Part shown: positions 1 to 11,199 of the stretch, one piece after another
Position numbering within the stretch: position 1 is the stretch's first letter
Layout: every line of letters starts with the position of its first letter
Position numbers and translations under genes: made by a program
DNA from: Adiantum capillus-veneris
Taxonomy: Eukaryota; Streptophyta; Polypodiopsida; Polypodiales; Pteridaceae
Length of the DNA stretch: 64,000 nt
Direction: 5' to 3'
NCBI GenBank assembly: GCA_014529385.2
Contig: CM043952.1
Coordinates: forward strand, 157,943,557 to 158,007,556
Notes under the pieces: generated by a model
Databases searched by the model: none
What the model was told of the DNA's origin: nothing
The model's input: only the letters and a program-made list of their open reading frames with translations

Positions 1-129
1 TTCTATTCTTGGATTTTACACTAGAATCATCCCTAGATTTTTCTTTGTGGTCTCTCTCTTGATCATGTTGTTTTTGTGCTTATGCATGGGTAACAAAATG
101 GATTGGTACTGCCTTTTCATTGTCCAAAG

Positions 130-1500
130 AATTTGGCCATGGTATAACCTCCACAAGGTTGCTTTGAGTTTTTCCCTTGTTCTGTGGATTATTTGGGCAA
201 TCCGTGAATAGGTGTTTTGTCTCACAATCAATGAAGTACACTTGTGGCGTTATATCTTGGTGGGGACACTCACATGCTAGATGGTCCTCGTGGCGTTTGA
301 ATCATTCAATTAGTGCTCAGACTGGTGGTTTTGGCTTGAATTCTTTGTCAGCCATCCTATTGGCTATGAACATCAACATTTTGTGGTCAATTTTATCTTG
401 AGGTATTTATTCTTGATAGCTAGAATCATCCTCATAATACGATGTACTTGGAATAAGTACCCCATCATTAAAATCTATTAGTTGCGCATATCTTACGGTG
501 GTTGATGCATTTCCTAGAAGAGGAGGAGATTGTCCTAAGATTGGTTGAGATTTTTCACACCCCACTCCAACTTGTACCTATGTTGAGTGATATCTAGGAG
601 GAAAAGCTTGCACTTGTTCCCTCGTTCTTGCTACATCATGTTCATAATTATACCTTAACTTGTAGTAATAGCCATTGGTCTCATGGTTTGTCAATTTACA
701 TTCAAATTGACACCAATTATTGTTTTTTTTTAATACAGGTAGTTGAACGTGCAAAATTGGGCATTAAAAGGTATGATGGTCACCTCCACACATTCCACAT
801 TTGTACACTCTCAGTTTGGGTTGCCTTATGATGGTCACATCCACGCATTCCACATTTGTACAATCTCAGTTTGGGTTGCCTTTGGTGCTACTATTGTGTC
901 CTCAAAGCCATTTTGTTTTCTACCAGTGCATCCACCAAGGCTTCCACACCTTGGGGTTTTCCTATTTTAGCACTCGATATGTTCCTTGTGGTGGTGTTGA
1001 TGATTTCAGGTCTCTTGCCATCGTTGGCACCCTCGTAAATCTTGCAGTTATCCTCAAGATTTATTGCTTCTTCCGTCTAGTATTCCAAAGTTTGATACCC
1101 TTTTAGATAGAGATCTTCGCAGAGGTGTGTATTTTCTAAGCCCTCTAAGAATAGCAAAACAAGCCATTCTTGGGTTGGTAATACGAGAGATGGACAATGA
1201 GCTACATATTGTTTCATCCTATTAAGTGCATACTTCATAGATTTTTTATCCTTTTGTTTGGAAGTGTGGATCATTGCCTCAGTTTTATTCTTGATTCCCC
1301 ACTTAGATACTTCTTCTAAAAATTCCCTTATTAGGTCCCCAATGCTTTTGAAGTGCGTGTGATCCAAAGTCTAAAACTATGTGAGAGCCTTGTCCTCCAA
1401 GGCTAGACCAAAACCTTTGTATTGAATTTGATAATTTGTGACTTGTTCTAATTGTAGCATTTCATGAACATGGCTACATGATTATATGAATCCAATTGAC
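130..1500 (-). mobile_element. Degenerate Gypsy-type gag relic
   Basis: Minus-strand reading resembles a plant Ty3/Gypsy gag. The stretch at about 1077-1440 reads like the gag core, with motifs such as LDHTHFKS, FLEEVSKWG and LFLEGL. Further downstream on the minus strand are zinc-knuckle-like pieces (YKCGMCGGDHH near 0.8 kb and a second Cys/His cluster near 0.2-0.3 kb). A short tandem duplication also lies inside. It is an old fossil with multiple breaks. No LTRs or pol domains are visible, and the relic may continue beyond the left edge of the window. The family call rests on motif resemblance only. Confidence 0.5.
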
Positions 1501-2918
1501 CCATTGAAAGACCCTTTAGCCCATTTTTGAAGTTGGGATGGCGCACCACTCAACAAGGGTATGCTGGGAGATGGCTGTAATCAAATTGGTGTTGAGCATG
1601 ACAAGTATGGTGTACAGTGTAGTGTGGTATTTTTTTTTAAGCCAAGGGGTGGCTTGCTTTTACCAAAGCATCGTACCTTGCTTTTGAACCTTTGATCAAG
1701 TATGAAGTTTCCATCTTGCTTTGTCGCACACCCTCTTAGGATCTTAGCTCAATGCTCTTAGAGTTGGCAATTTGTGTGTAGGCAATTTATGGGCTATGTA
1801 CCTGCTAGCGGTGCAATTGTGCCATACGATAGTAGTTTTCTGGAGACCATTTGTGCCCACGATAGCGATCAAGACAAAGACAATGGCAATTGCCTTGGAT
1901 CCCCACCTAGAATTTATCTAGAATGAGATGATGGCTTTTTGTAGGAAAATTTCAATGATGTTCTGTAGGCTTGCCCAAGATGGCTATGTGTAGGCACCAC
2001 AATTTGACCAATGATAGAAATTATGATGATCAATTTGATGATGGAAAAAATTGTCTTTACCACAACAAGGCTTTTGTATTGGGCTATTGTGTTGCTTTTA
2101 TGCTTGGTTTTGGCAACTGTAAGTGTTGCAATGGAGTTTGTAGACTGTGTAGTTGGCAGTTTGTGTATAGGCGATGCGATTGTAGTTTTTTCCCATACCC
2201 ATGGCAATGGAGTGGAGAGCAAGGTCACGATAGCTTCCACATGTGGCACTGCCTTGGGCCATAGCTTTGGAGACACACTACAACAATTCCTAGCAACATT
2301 TATATCACGATAGCACAGTTGTGTTACATATCGTGATGCCTCATGGAGTTCTATCGTGATGCTCAGGCCTTGCCATATCATAATACCTCATGCAATTAAA
2401 TATTGCAGGTTTGTATTTTTGCTTTATTGTGCCAACTCAATTTCCATATGGGCTATAGTGCACCTTGTATTGTGCTTTATTGTGCAGATTTTCACCTTGC
2501 TATATCACAATAGCAAATTTTTTCTTTATTGTGATACCTTAGTTTTCATATTGCAAATGTAAGCCTTTTCTTATGGGCTATAGCGCACCTTATATCGTGC
2601 TTTATCATGTTGGTTTTGCCTTGCTATATCGCAATAGAACAATCACAATATAGTGGCCACATATAGTTTTTGTGATTCCCTCACACAGTGTTGATATAGT
2701 TTTTGTGATGCCCTCACACAGTATTCATATATCATGTTGTCACTCACCTATATCGAACCCACACAGACTTTGTATAGCGAGCCTACTTAGGTTTTTTTTT
2801 ATCACACACATGCACAACACACAATTTTAATATTGCACTCACATGCACAAGAAGCACAGCCCAATAGTTTTCAAAAAAAGAAAGAGAGATATGTGTGCAA
2901 AAGAGAGAAAAATGATTC

Positions 2919-2920
<2 letters not shown>
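1501..2920. other. Gene-poor stretch with short local repeats
   Basis: I see no supported gene here. A 155-codon open stretch on the minus strand (1914-2381) matches nothing I recognise. From about 2290 on, the sequence is built of imperfect repeats rich in 'tatcgtgat' and 'gctatag' words. About 70 bp at 2451-2520 recurs loosely at 2577-2645, and a 33-bp unit is tandemly doubled at 2661-2693 and 2694-2726. Confidence 0.5.

Positions 2921-3000
<80 letters not shown>
2921..3000. repeat. (TG)40 microsatellite
   Basis: An uninterrupted TG dinucleotide tract of 80 bp. The long Val/Cys and Thr/His open frames crossing it are artefacts of the repeat. Alternating purine-pyrimidine runs of this kind are length-variable and can adopt Z-DNA, which is general knowledge and not shown here. 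Confidence 0.98.
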
Positions 3001-3004
<4 letters not shown>

Positions 3005-4104
3005 TGATTACAAATGGGTGCGTTTTGGGGCTTGTTAATACCTAAGTGCAGATGACTTGTGCAAAGATGAATGTGTGTATGGATGTATGTGCATTTATGA
3101 GTGCATGTAGTCCGGCAATATATGGATGACGTGGTATGATTGTGAGAAAAGAAACACAAGCCAGGAAACTCTCGGTAGGGTGTGACCTACATTGGGTTTG
3201 AAGTTCAAACTCAAGAAATTTCAACCAATTTGAAACCCAAAAGTGCAATTTTTTTAGCACTTATGAGCGCTTCGGACACCAAATTGATCTTGAAATCTCT
3301 AAGCGTGATTCCAAATCCTCAAATTTATCCTACAAACTCTCAACTCTTACATGTGGATGCACAATCCATGTAACACAATTTTTCCTATCTTCAACTAGCT
3401 CCCATTTTGGAGTACAAGCTCAATTTTTTTTTAATGACTCAAGTTTGGTATCCATGCTTGACAAATTTGATACAATGAAGCTCCAAATTATCCTACAACT
3501 AATCTAAACTCTGCTAATTACAAACTACAATACAAATAAATTTATTAAAAAAGTGAATTTCAAAAAAAAGTGAATTTCAAAGCTTAAATTTATTAAACAC
3601 TAGAAATGATAACTTTTCAAAATTCTAACAACTCAAAAACATTCTAGGCATGGATACAGCTTAATTTAATCGACAACACATATATGAAATCTCTAATCTC
3701 TCCTCGGGTGGATTCACAACTTCAAACATCAAAACTATGATTCCAACAAGCACAACTCTACCACTGTTCTATCTAACTAACAAGATTGATTCAAAAGATT
3801 ATGAGGGATGAACCAAGGAAGTTTGGCAAAATAATGGCTCAAGTGGAAGGTATGCTCAACTAGAGTAGGTTCCGCATCCCCGGCAATGGTGCAAATGTTA
3901 GTGGGTCACCATTGAAGAACTGATGTAGTGTAGCAAGAACTTTGAAGCATATGAATGTCTACTAAGATGTAGCTAACTCAACTAGCCATGAAGGCTTTAA
4001 GCATGTGTCAAGTGCTTAATAGAACAATCTACCTTCCTATAAGCTTGTGAACAAGCGAATGGGAACTCTACCTTGCACAGAAAGGATTCTAGTGAATGTG
4101 AGAG
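3001..4104. other. No recognisable gene
   Basis: AT-rich DNA with no coding stretch I can support and no repeat structure beyond short A/T-rich direct repeats near 3540-3595. It ends at the GAGAG target duplication of the LTR element starting at 4105. Confidence 0.5.
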
Positions 4105-4386
4105 TGTTGGGGTTTCCAAGCTATGGAGGATGTAGGTGGTGGGGGTTCATGGCGAGATGCAGCAGGTTCAGTAGAATAAGAAAAGGGAGAGAGAGAGAGA
4201 GAGAATTTGATAGCTTGAACAAAAACAAAGTACACGCTATATTCTTTGCTTGTAAAAGATACCTTACATATAAAGCTTTTCCTTGCCATGCATACTAAAA
4301 CTCTAATTGATGGTCTATAGATGCATGTCTTGAGACTTGTTCTCACGGGCTTAGACACTAACTAATCCGGGCTTGCATACCCAACA
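4105..4386 (-). repeat. Left LTR of the short element
   Basis: Starts TGTTGGGG and ends CCCAACA, so the ends form a short inverted repeat. It matches 5532-5867 almost throughout. It carries only a short GA run where the other LTR has a long one. In the minus-strand sense this is the 3' LTR, preceded by a G-rich polypurine tract (C-run on the plus strand at 4388-4400). Confidence 0.88.
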
Positions 4387-5517
4387 ACCCCCCCCCCCCT
4401 CAAGACCAAACCACTGACAATGGACTTGAGACAGACCATGGTAGAGTTCATTCACCTGAAACCATGAGTAGAAGTCCCCCCTTTGACAATAGCATAGGTG
4501 TGTGTGTGTGTAATTCCCTCAAACAACCATCAGTGTGAGACATACCAGAACCCGACCAAACAACAAAGGGTGGTCTTACCACTTTTTATGTGGCAGTGTC
4601 TATACCCCGTACAATTTTGACATGATGACAACTGACAAGCATGACAATAAATGACAACAAATAAATTAAAAGGAGGCTTTGATTGAAATTTTATGATGGT
4701 TTTGACAATAGAAAAAAGCTGACAAAACTATGACATTAAACTGGCAAAAATAGTTGGTGAAAAACTTGTACTATAGGCTCAAAGCAGATCTGGATGTTCA
4801 GCATCTTTTGATGTACCTCTTGGTTCTCGAAGCAAACTATTGGCTTATGGATGTTTTGCATCTTCCTTACATCAACATGTATTGGATCAATCTCCATCGA
4901 GTTATTTTCTATCCTATCAAAAAAGTATTTGATTGCATGTGTCATCATGAGGTAAGTCCAAACACTGTTAACCCAAATGACTTGAACTTGTACCACCTTG
5001 ACCACTTCCCAAGATTGATGATTAGCTCATCAATGTTTTTGGGGAATACATAAAAAGTACCTTTGTGAGGCTTCTTGATCCACAGTGTACCCAGATTATC
5101 CTCAGCAGCCTCACCCACAACAGTCCGAGCAGTGCCTACAGTCAACACTCTCTCTACCCTCTTTACTCCAAGCATCTTAAGCCCCAGTAAGTAGTTGAGG
5201 GTGTGAATCCCTCTTGCTTAAGGGTTTAATTGAGGTTGTCCAAATCGAACACAGTGTGAAATAAAACCCAAAATAAACCTTCTGTAGTAGTCGGCAAGCT
5301 CGCAGACAACAGCGCAGATGGCAATTTGATGAAAAAAGGAGCCTGTAGAGGCCGAATTTGGAGTCGCTCAAGAGTCAAGATCGCATCAACAAGCCAGGGT
5401 GATGATGTTCATGAAACCTTTGCACGCTTTGATGCAGGTCGACAGCCTTCTCTCTGCTTGTTAAGCGGCTGCTCTCACGCAGTCTTCGAGTCAAGCACAA
5501 GCCAAGGCCGGGTACAG

Positions 5518-5529
5518 GCTCTGATACCA
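5518..5529 (-). other. Primer-binding site of the short element
   Basis: On the minus strand this reads TGGTATCAGAGC, two bases inside the right LTR. It is the usual plant initiator-Met tRNA primer site. It fixes the element's orientation. Confidence 0.85.
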
Positions 5530-5531
5530 TG

Positions 5532-5610
5532 TGTTGGGGTTGCCAAGCTATGGAGGATGTAGGCGGTGGGGGTTCATGGCGAGATGCAGCAGGTTCAGCA
5601 GAATGAGAAA

Positions 5611-5689
<79 letters not shown>

Positions 5690-5867
5690 GATAGCTTGAA
5701 CAAAAACAAAGTACACACTATATTCTTTGCTTGCAAAAGATACCTTACATATAAAGATTTTCCTTGCCATGCAAACTAAAACTTAATTGATGGTCTATAG
5801 CTGCATGTCTTGAGACTTGTTCTCATGGGCTTAGACACTAACTAAATTCGGGCTTGCATACCCAACA
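5532..5867 (-). repeat. Right LTR of the short element
   Basis: TGTTGGGG...CCCAACA, collinear with 4105-4386. It is the 5' LTR in the element's sense. It is longer because of the GA tract at 5614-5685. GAGAG follows directly as the target duplication. Confidence 0.88.
5614..5685. repeat. (GA)36 microsatellite inside an LTR
   Basis: A pure GA tract of 72 bp. At the matching point of the left LTR the run is only about 15 bp, so the tract has expanded or contracted since insertion. Ser/Leu and Glu/Arg open frames over it are artefacts. Confidence 0.97.
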
Positions 5868-5874
5868 GAGAGGA

Positions 5875-6400
5875 CTAATGGATACTTTGGATCGACCTTA
5901 GCGAATAGGATTGGTATAATTTTTCTCAGCTGCATTTAGCTTTCAGCTATCATAACATACAAGAAAATCCATGTTTTTCTCACCAAATAGAGCTAGAATA
6001 CAAGCAATAGCATAAGCTGAGGCATCTTGGAGATCTAAGTGTAGGTGCAGACACCAAAGATTTCTTAAGTCTTTGAAAAGACTTTTTTCAATCCTCGATC
6101 CACTTTTAAAAAATAAGAAGAGAGTACAAGGGTTTTGCAATCTTTGCACACATGTAGATAAATCTATAATCAAATCTACAATGACCCATCAACCTTTGAA
6201 CTTGTTTTGGGATGGTAGGTCTAGGCAATTCTACAATAATCATAATCTTTTCATAATCAATAAAAATACCATTCTTGGAGATAATGTGACGAAGAATTCT
6301 ACCTTGACAAACCATAAACTTGAACTTTTCAAGATTTAAACAAATTGTGTAAGTACGACACTTCTCAAAAACCATCCTTAGATGAGGTATATGTTCCTAT
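5875..6400 (-). mobile_element. Gypsy RT/RNase H fragment
   Basis: Minus-strand reading shows the C-terminal part of a Ty3/Gypsy reverse transcriptase (GRILRHIISKNGI, then VELPRPTIPKQVQ, then LMGHCRF) running into the RNase H connection (KLNAAEKNYT). These are standard family landmarks. No LTR or other domain is attached. It is an old fragment with several breaks. It stops where the short LTR element begins, and I could not find its continuation on the other side of that element. Confidence 0.75.
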
Positions 6401-7768
6401 CGTGAGTTAGAATGCATGGGAAAAAAATAGAGAACTCACTAATCGTCATACTAATTACTAATCACAAGTTTTATCCATACACACATAAGCATGCATAATA
6501 GAGATTCATGATTAAAACTAGCGAGGAAGGGTCCTAATCTTCCTAGAGTAAAAGGTATCCTCTTGAACACTCTAATCATTCACTAATCACTTTGTAAACT
6601 CACTAATCATTAAACTTTCAAACATATAACAATCATTGCGCAAAGCTCAAGACAAGGAGAAATCTCCAACAAACAATGAGTCAATCTGACAACCAGCACG
6701 TGAGTAGTGAGCAAAAATCCTCCCACCATCCGCAACTTATCCATTCACTTCTTAATTAAAAACTACATAAAATGACCTAAAAGTCACTTATATATGACTT
6801 ACGGCTTGACCGCCCAAAGTTGACTGACTCGGGACTAAAACATAATCTTTTACAACTTGGAAGCATTCTTACCCCAACTCTCAGTACATAAAAATATAAT
6901 TCTATTGAACGATAGTTATAGCCAAGAAACCCGAGGCCGAAAACACAAATGATTCAAAAGACTCGGATCAGGCTGCAAATCTTCAGTTCACTAGTGGCAG
7001 CTTCACTTGCCTCCAACATAAGGTTATTACAATCCCTTCTAACAGGCCTAGAGATATTTCAACATGGCCATTTGCTTGTTGCTACTTTCTGCGATAATTT
7101 TTTTATTCTTGATCTTACCCATTGTTCCCAAACTCTTTTAATTGTGCGATGGAAACTCTCTCTTCACTATCCAATATAGCTAGAATTGTCACTCTTGCAT
7201 GTTTAGGAGGTAGTGTGGTGTTTTCATCTTCTCCGTTACAGTCCATTAACGTTCTAATACTATGTTTTAGACATCAAAAAAGACTTTGATGGGAAGTATT
7301 TCTAATGAAATTTATTGTTGCTTTTGTTGTCTACTTCTAAGCTTTGGTCTTCTTGAGGAAACAAAAGAAAACAAGGTTTTAAGCTTTCGCACGTTTACAG
7401 CCAACTTCACAAGGACAACTCCCTTTCTTCTACTTCCTATTTACTTATCCTTTAAATGAGTTTGCATTGGAAAGAGAGCAATAAATGTCGACATTTTTGC
7501 ATCATGGACCAACTTCCTTTTTTGTGTTTCATGCTCACTTCTTCTATAAATGTGTTTGCATAGAAAGAGACTGAATACATTCTGATGCATGTCTATATTA
7601 TATTTGTTTGTTCATCAGATATGCATTATCTTGTTTCATGTAGTGTAAGAGGCCATTTCAACCTAAGTCTGGACATCTAATCAATTTTTATGGAATGGTC
7701 AATGTGAGAAAAAAGATAGCATATCCCGCTATGCCATAAAGAATTGTAGTGTAAAGTATCCCAATTAA
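6401..7768. other. No recognisable gene
   Basis: AT-rich DNA with short open stretches only, none resembling a known family. No tandem structure is visible until the repeat that begins at about 7769. Confidence 0.5.
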
Positions 7769-8800
7769 AGTAGTTGCCACTTGTTGCAGGACATAGCATT
7801 GTCAAATAATTCCTCTTATGTAAATAATGCATTGATTTGAGAATCCTCTTCAAGGCTCATGGCAGAAAGGGCATCATTGTGAGCTCTTCGCTAGCTATAT
7901 AACATCATCACAATGCAAGTCAACATGACCAAACTCTCTAGGAAACTTTGAATCCGGTAAGCATGTAGGAAACCCTAAAATGTAGAATATGTGAAATGGT
8001 CTACTTCTAACCAAAGTAATTGTCACTTGCTATAGGACTTCATACTATCAAAGCATTCCTTTTGTACAAATGATGCATTGATTTGAATAGCCTCTTCAAG
8101 GTTTACGATGGAAAGGACATGCCCCAAGAGTTCTTCACTAGCTAATATAACACCATCAGAGGGGAAAGTCAACGTGACTAAACCACCTAGGAAACTCTAT
8201 AACATAAGCTTGAATCGTTTAAACATGTAGCATACTATAACAAGAGGTTGAACCGATTGAGCATGTGAAATGGTCTAATTCAACCAAAGTAATTACCACT
8301 TGCTATAGCAATTAACTCTAAAAAAAAGATTCCTCTTGTGTAAATGATGCATTGATTTGAATAGCCCCTTCAAGCTTCACAATGTAAAGGACATGCGTCA
8401 AGAGTTCTTCACTAGCCAATATAACATCATTAGAGGGAAATTCAACATGACCATACTACGTAGGAGGCTATATAACTTAAGCTTGACTCCGTTAAACATG
8501 TAGGACACTCCATAGCATAAACTTGATCCAATTGAGCGTGTGAAATGGCCTACTTTCAACTAGCTAGTTGCCACTTGCTATAATACTCTTCAACAATTTC
8601 TCTTATGTTAACGATGCATCGATTCAATAGCCTCCACAAGACTCATGATAGAAAGAACATGCCTCAAGAGTAGTTGACTAGCCAATACAACATCATCAAA
8701 GGGCAAGTCAACATGACCAAACTGCATGGGAAACTCTATAACATAAGCTTGAATGAGTTAAGCATGTAGGGCACTCTCTATAATAAGCTCGAGAACTAAC
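7769..8800. repeat. Four-copy tandem repeat, about 250-275 bp unit
   Basis: Four diverged head-to-tail copies start at about 7769, 8015, 8288 and 8566, giving periods of 246, 273 and 278 bp. Shared landmarks recur in order in each: 'ttgccacttg', 'gatgcattgattt', 'gtcaacatgac', 'aggaaactctat' and 'catgtgaaatgg' (the last is absent from the end of copy 4). No coding potential is seen. A piece of the unit ('ttgagcatgt.aaatggtcta') recurs alone near 42.5 kb, so the family is also dispersed. Confidence 0.85.
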
Positions 8801-9290
8801 ACCATTTTAGATCATTTGGGAAAATACTGTTTCCCAAATTCTAAATGTGTATGCTAGGATTGTGTTATTTAACAATTTCTAAGCTCTAGTTGCCTTTAAT
8901 TTAGATAAATTATCATGATTGTATGAGTCAATTCAAATTCTCTACTATATAATTTATAAATAAAACTCCAATATAGTTCTTTGAAAAAGGATTTGTATGA
9001 CATCAATGCTTTTCAAACTTCAACAAATGCTTCTAGAAGTAGCTTCTCAAAAAATGAGGTGTCAAAAGAACCAATTGATATGATTTTTAAGCAACATATA
9101 CATTGATTACAGCAATTAAAAAATATAATATGTAAAGACAAATATTATTAAACTCTCTTGTCATAATATTGATGACCTTAATCCACATATAACAAATTAC
9201 TTGGTCATGGTTCTGTAGAATGCTATCAAGTTTTAAATATACAATAATTTAAACAACATTCAAACTAATATTTCACAATAATATAGAGTA
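8801..9290. repeat. AT-rich DNA with a dispersed repeat copy
   Basis: About 8990-9215 resembles 10090-10310. Both contain 'aaca/aagcat.tacattgatta' followed by similar AT-rich sequence. The block at about 8807-8850 resembles the reverse complement of about 42445-42490 ('aactaacac..tttagat'). No gene is seen. Confidence 0.45.
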
Positions 9291-9940
9291 TCCTATGGCT
9301 ATAAGACTATAAGATGCCATATCTTGCACCTATGGCCTTAAGGCCATATAGTGCTCTTTGTAGATATATTTATGACTTTAAGATAATCCAAAATATGTCT
9401 CTTATGACCTCAAGGCCATAGGGTTAAGATTGTTAGCAGGTTTCAACATATAAAGAGATCCATGGCTTCAAAGCCATATGGGACTTTATTTATGTGCCAC
9501 CCTACGGTCTTAAGGTTGTAGGTTGTCTTAAGGCCACAAGATGTCGTTTATGCTAGTAAGAAACCCCTCTATGCTCTCTATGTTCGCACTCTATGTCCCC
9601 AAGGGCACAAGGTGTGCTAGTAAAAAACTCTTTATTCTATATGTTGTCACCATATGGCTTTAGGCCATAGGGTGGCCTCTGTGCTAGTAAGAAATCCTTT
9701 ATGCTCTATGTTTGCACCCTATGGAACTAGGGCCACAAGGTACCCTGTATGCTAGTAAGAAATCCTCTACACTCAATATTGAGACTTTGTGGCACCAAGG
9801 CCATAGGATATCCTCTATGGTAGTGAGAAAACCCACTATGCTCTATATTCACAAACAATTAAAAACATCTAAACATTAATATAGAGTATTCTATGGCCCT
9901 AAGACCATAAGATGTCATCTATTGCACCTACAGTTCCATT
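9291..9940. repeat. Satellite block 1 (type A, worn)
   Basis: Tandem units of roughly 60-70 bp, each with a short inverted repeat of the form 'ctatggcc...ggccatag' followed by 'gctagtaagaaa' and 'tatgctctat'. The first 200 bp, including 'gtagatat' and 'aatccaaaatatgtct', matches the starts of the blocks at 12.84 and 16.42 kb, so these block starts share a common origin. Confidence 0.85.
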
Positions 9941-11190
9941 TGGTATTTTATTTGACTATACAAAGTTAAATGAGGCACTTACGTAGATAAAGTATCATGA
10001 TTCTAACTTTGAATCTGTTGCTTAACATAAAAATACAATATAAAAACTTTTAATATAAGTTTGTGCCAAAGAATCTATCTTAAGATAAAGATTTTTTACA
10101 TCAAGTACATGCTTTAAAAATTCATTCAAAGATGGTGTCTCAAAAAAAGGAGGTGTTTAAAAACACCATTTGATGTGAATAATAAGAAGCATTTACATTG
10201 ATTATGTCAAAATAGATAAAGTATAGACACAAAGATTACCGCCAACAACTTGACAATTTCATAAAAATGATGGTCTTCATCGTATGTACAACAAAGTACT
10301 AACTAGAAAGAGTATAATATCTCCAAGATTGAGGGTGTTCAAAAAACACCATTTTGTAACACTACCAAAAATGTCAAGAACATTCTAATTGTTTGCATCA
10401 CTTAATAAAGACAATTACTAAGAAGAGAAAGTTAACAATACCATAGAAGCATCAAACAATGAAACCAAAAACTTGAATAAGAGAAGTCTCCTCACAATAG
10501 GATGCACTTCAAAAAATAATTATTTTAAATATTTTTCAAGCTATTCCACAAATTTCCATCAAGTTTAAAATGTGAAAAGTACACAATGCAAAATATTTGC
10601 TAGATGCTATTTAGAATACTTAACTAGTACACTTAAGTTGGCCTCCTTCTCCTGAGATTTTGAATCCTTTGAGACACATAACATTGCATTACATAGTGAG
10701 ACTCAGGATTTGAATGGAACATTACAAAATTTCTTATGGTATAGTCTCTCTTGTCTTTAGCATACAACCATCTATGCAAGAACACATGCCAACCTATGAC
10801 ACTATGGCCTTAGAGTCTCTCTTGTCTTTAGCATACAACCATCTATGCAAGAACACATGCCAACCTATGACCCTATGGCCTTAGAGTCATAGCATAAAGA
10901 TAAAATCTCCTAAGGTCATAGAGCAAGATTTGACCTTATGACCATGTAGATTGTCCTTGATGGCACAATGAACTCAAATTTCAAAGCAAAAAACTATAAA
11001 ACCTTTTTTTTTAAAAAGAGTATTTGGCACACAAAGCTCAAAAGCTACTTATAGCATTGAAAGAAAAATTTAAAAACTATTAATCATTTACATCTACATA
11101 TATCTTGAAACCCTAAGGACTCTAACAAAGTTTTTGAGTACATAAAGATCTTTGTAAATGACAAAATGTTACAAAACATTGCTCCATCAT
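9941..11190. other. AT-rich stretch without a gene
   Basis: It includes the second dispersed-repeat copy (about 10090-10310) and the 71-bp tandem duplication described separately. No coding stretch is supported. Confidence 0.5.
10743..10884. repeat. 71-bp tandem duplication
   Basis: Two adjacent 71-bp copies (10743-10813 and 10814-10884) differ at a single position in my reading, so the duplication is recent. Each copy ends in 'ctatggcct', the satellite core half-site. Confidence 0.93.
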
Positions 11191-11199
11191 TTCTTGATG

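Larger units (their letters stand above)
4105..5867 (-). mobile_element. Short non-autonomous LTR element, complete ends
   Basis: A 1.76-kb element with two TG...CA LTRs (282 and 336 bp), a perfect 5-bp target duplication GAGAG (4100-4104 and 5868-5872), a methionine-tRNA primer site beside the right LTR and a G-rich polypurine tract beside the left LTR. These place it on the minus strand. The 1.15-kb interior has no gag or pol domain I recognise, only two short minus-strand open stretches (about 4736-5175). It therefore looks like a TRIM/LARD-type passenger that depends on another element's enzymes (inference). The LTRs differ at about 12 of 265 aligned positions by hand count, plus a length difference in a GA tract. 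Confidence 0.85.

Noticed and set aside
1914-2381. 155-codon minus-strand open stretch as a gene
   Set aside because: No recognisable domain, low-complexity Ile/Thr-rich composition, and overlapping open frames on the other strand.
2833-3159. Long Val/Cys and Thr/His open frames on both strands
   Set aside because: They exist only because a TG repeat has no stop codon in any frame.
5375-5779. Ser/Leu-rich and Glu/Arg-rich open frames
   Set aside because: Produced by the GA microsatellite inside an LTR.
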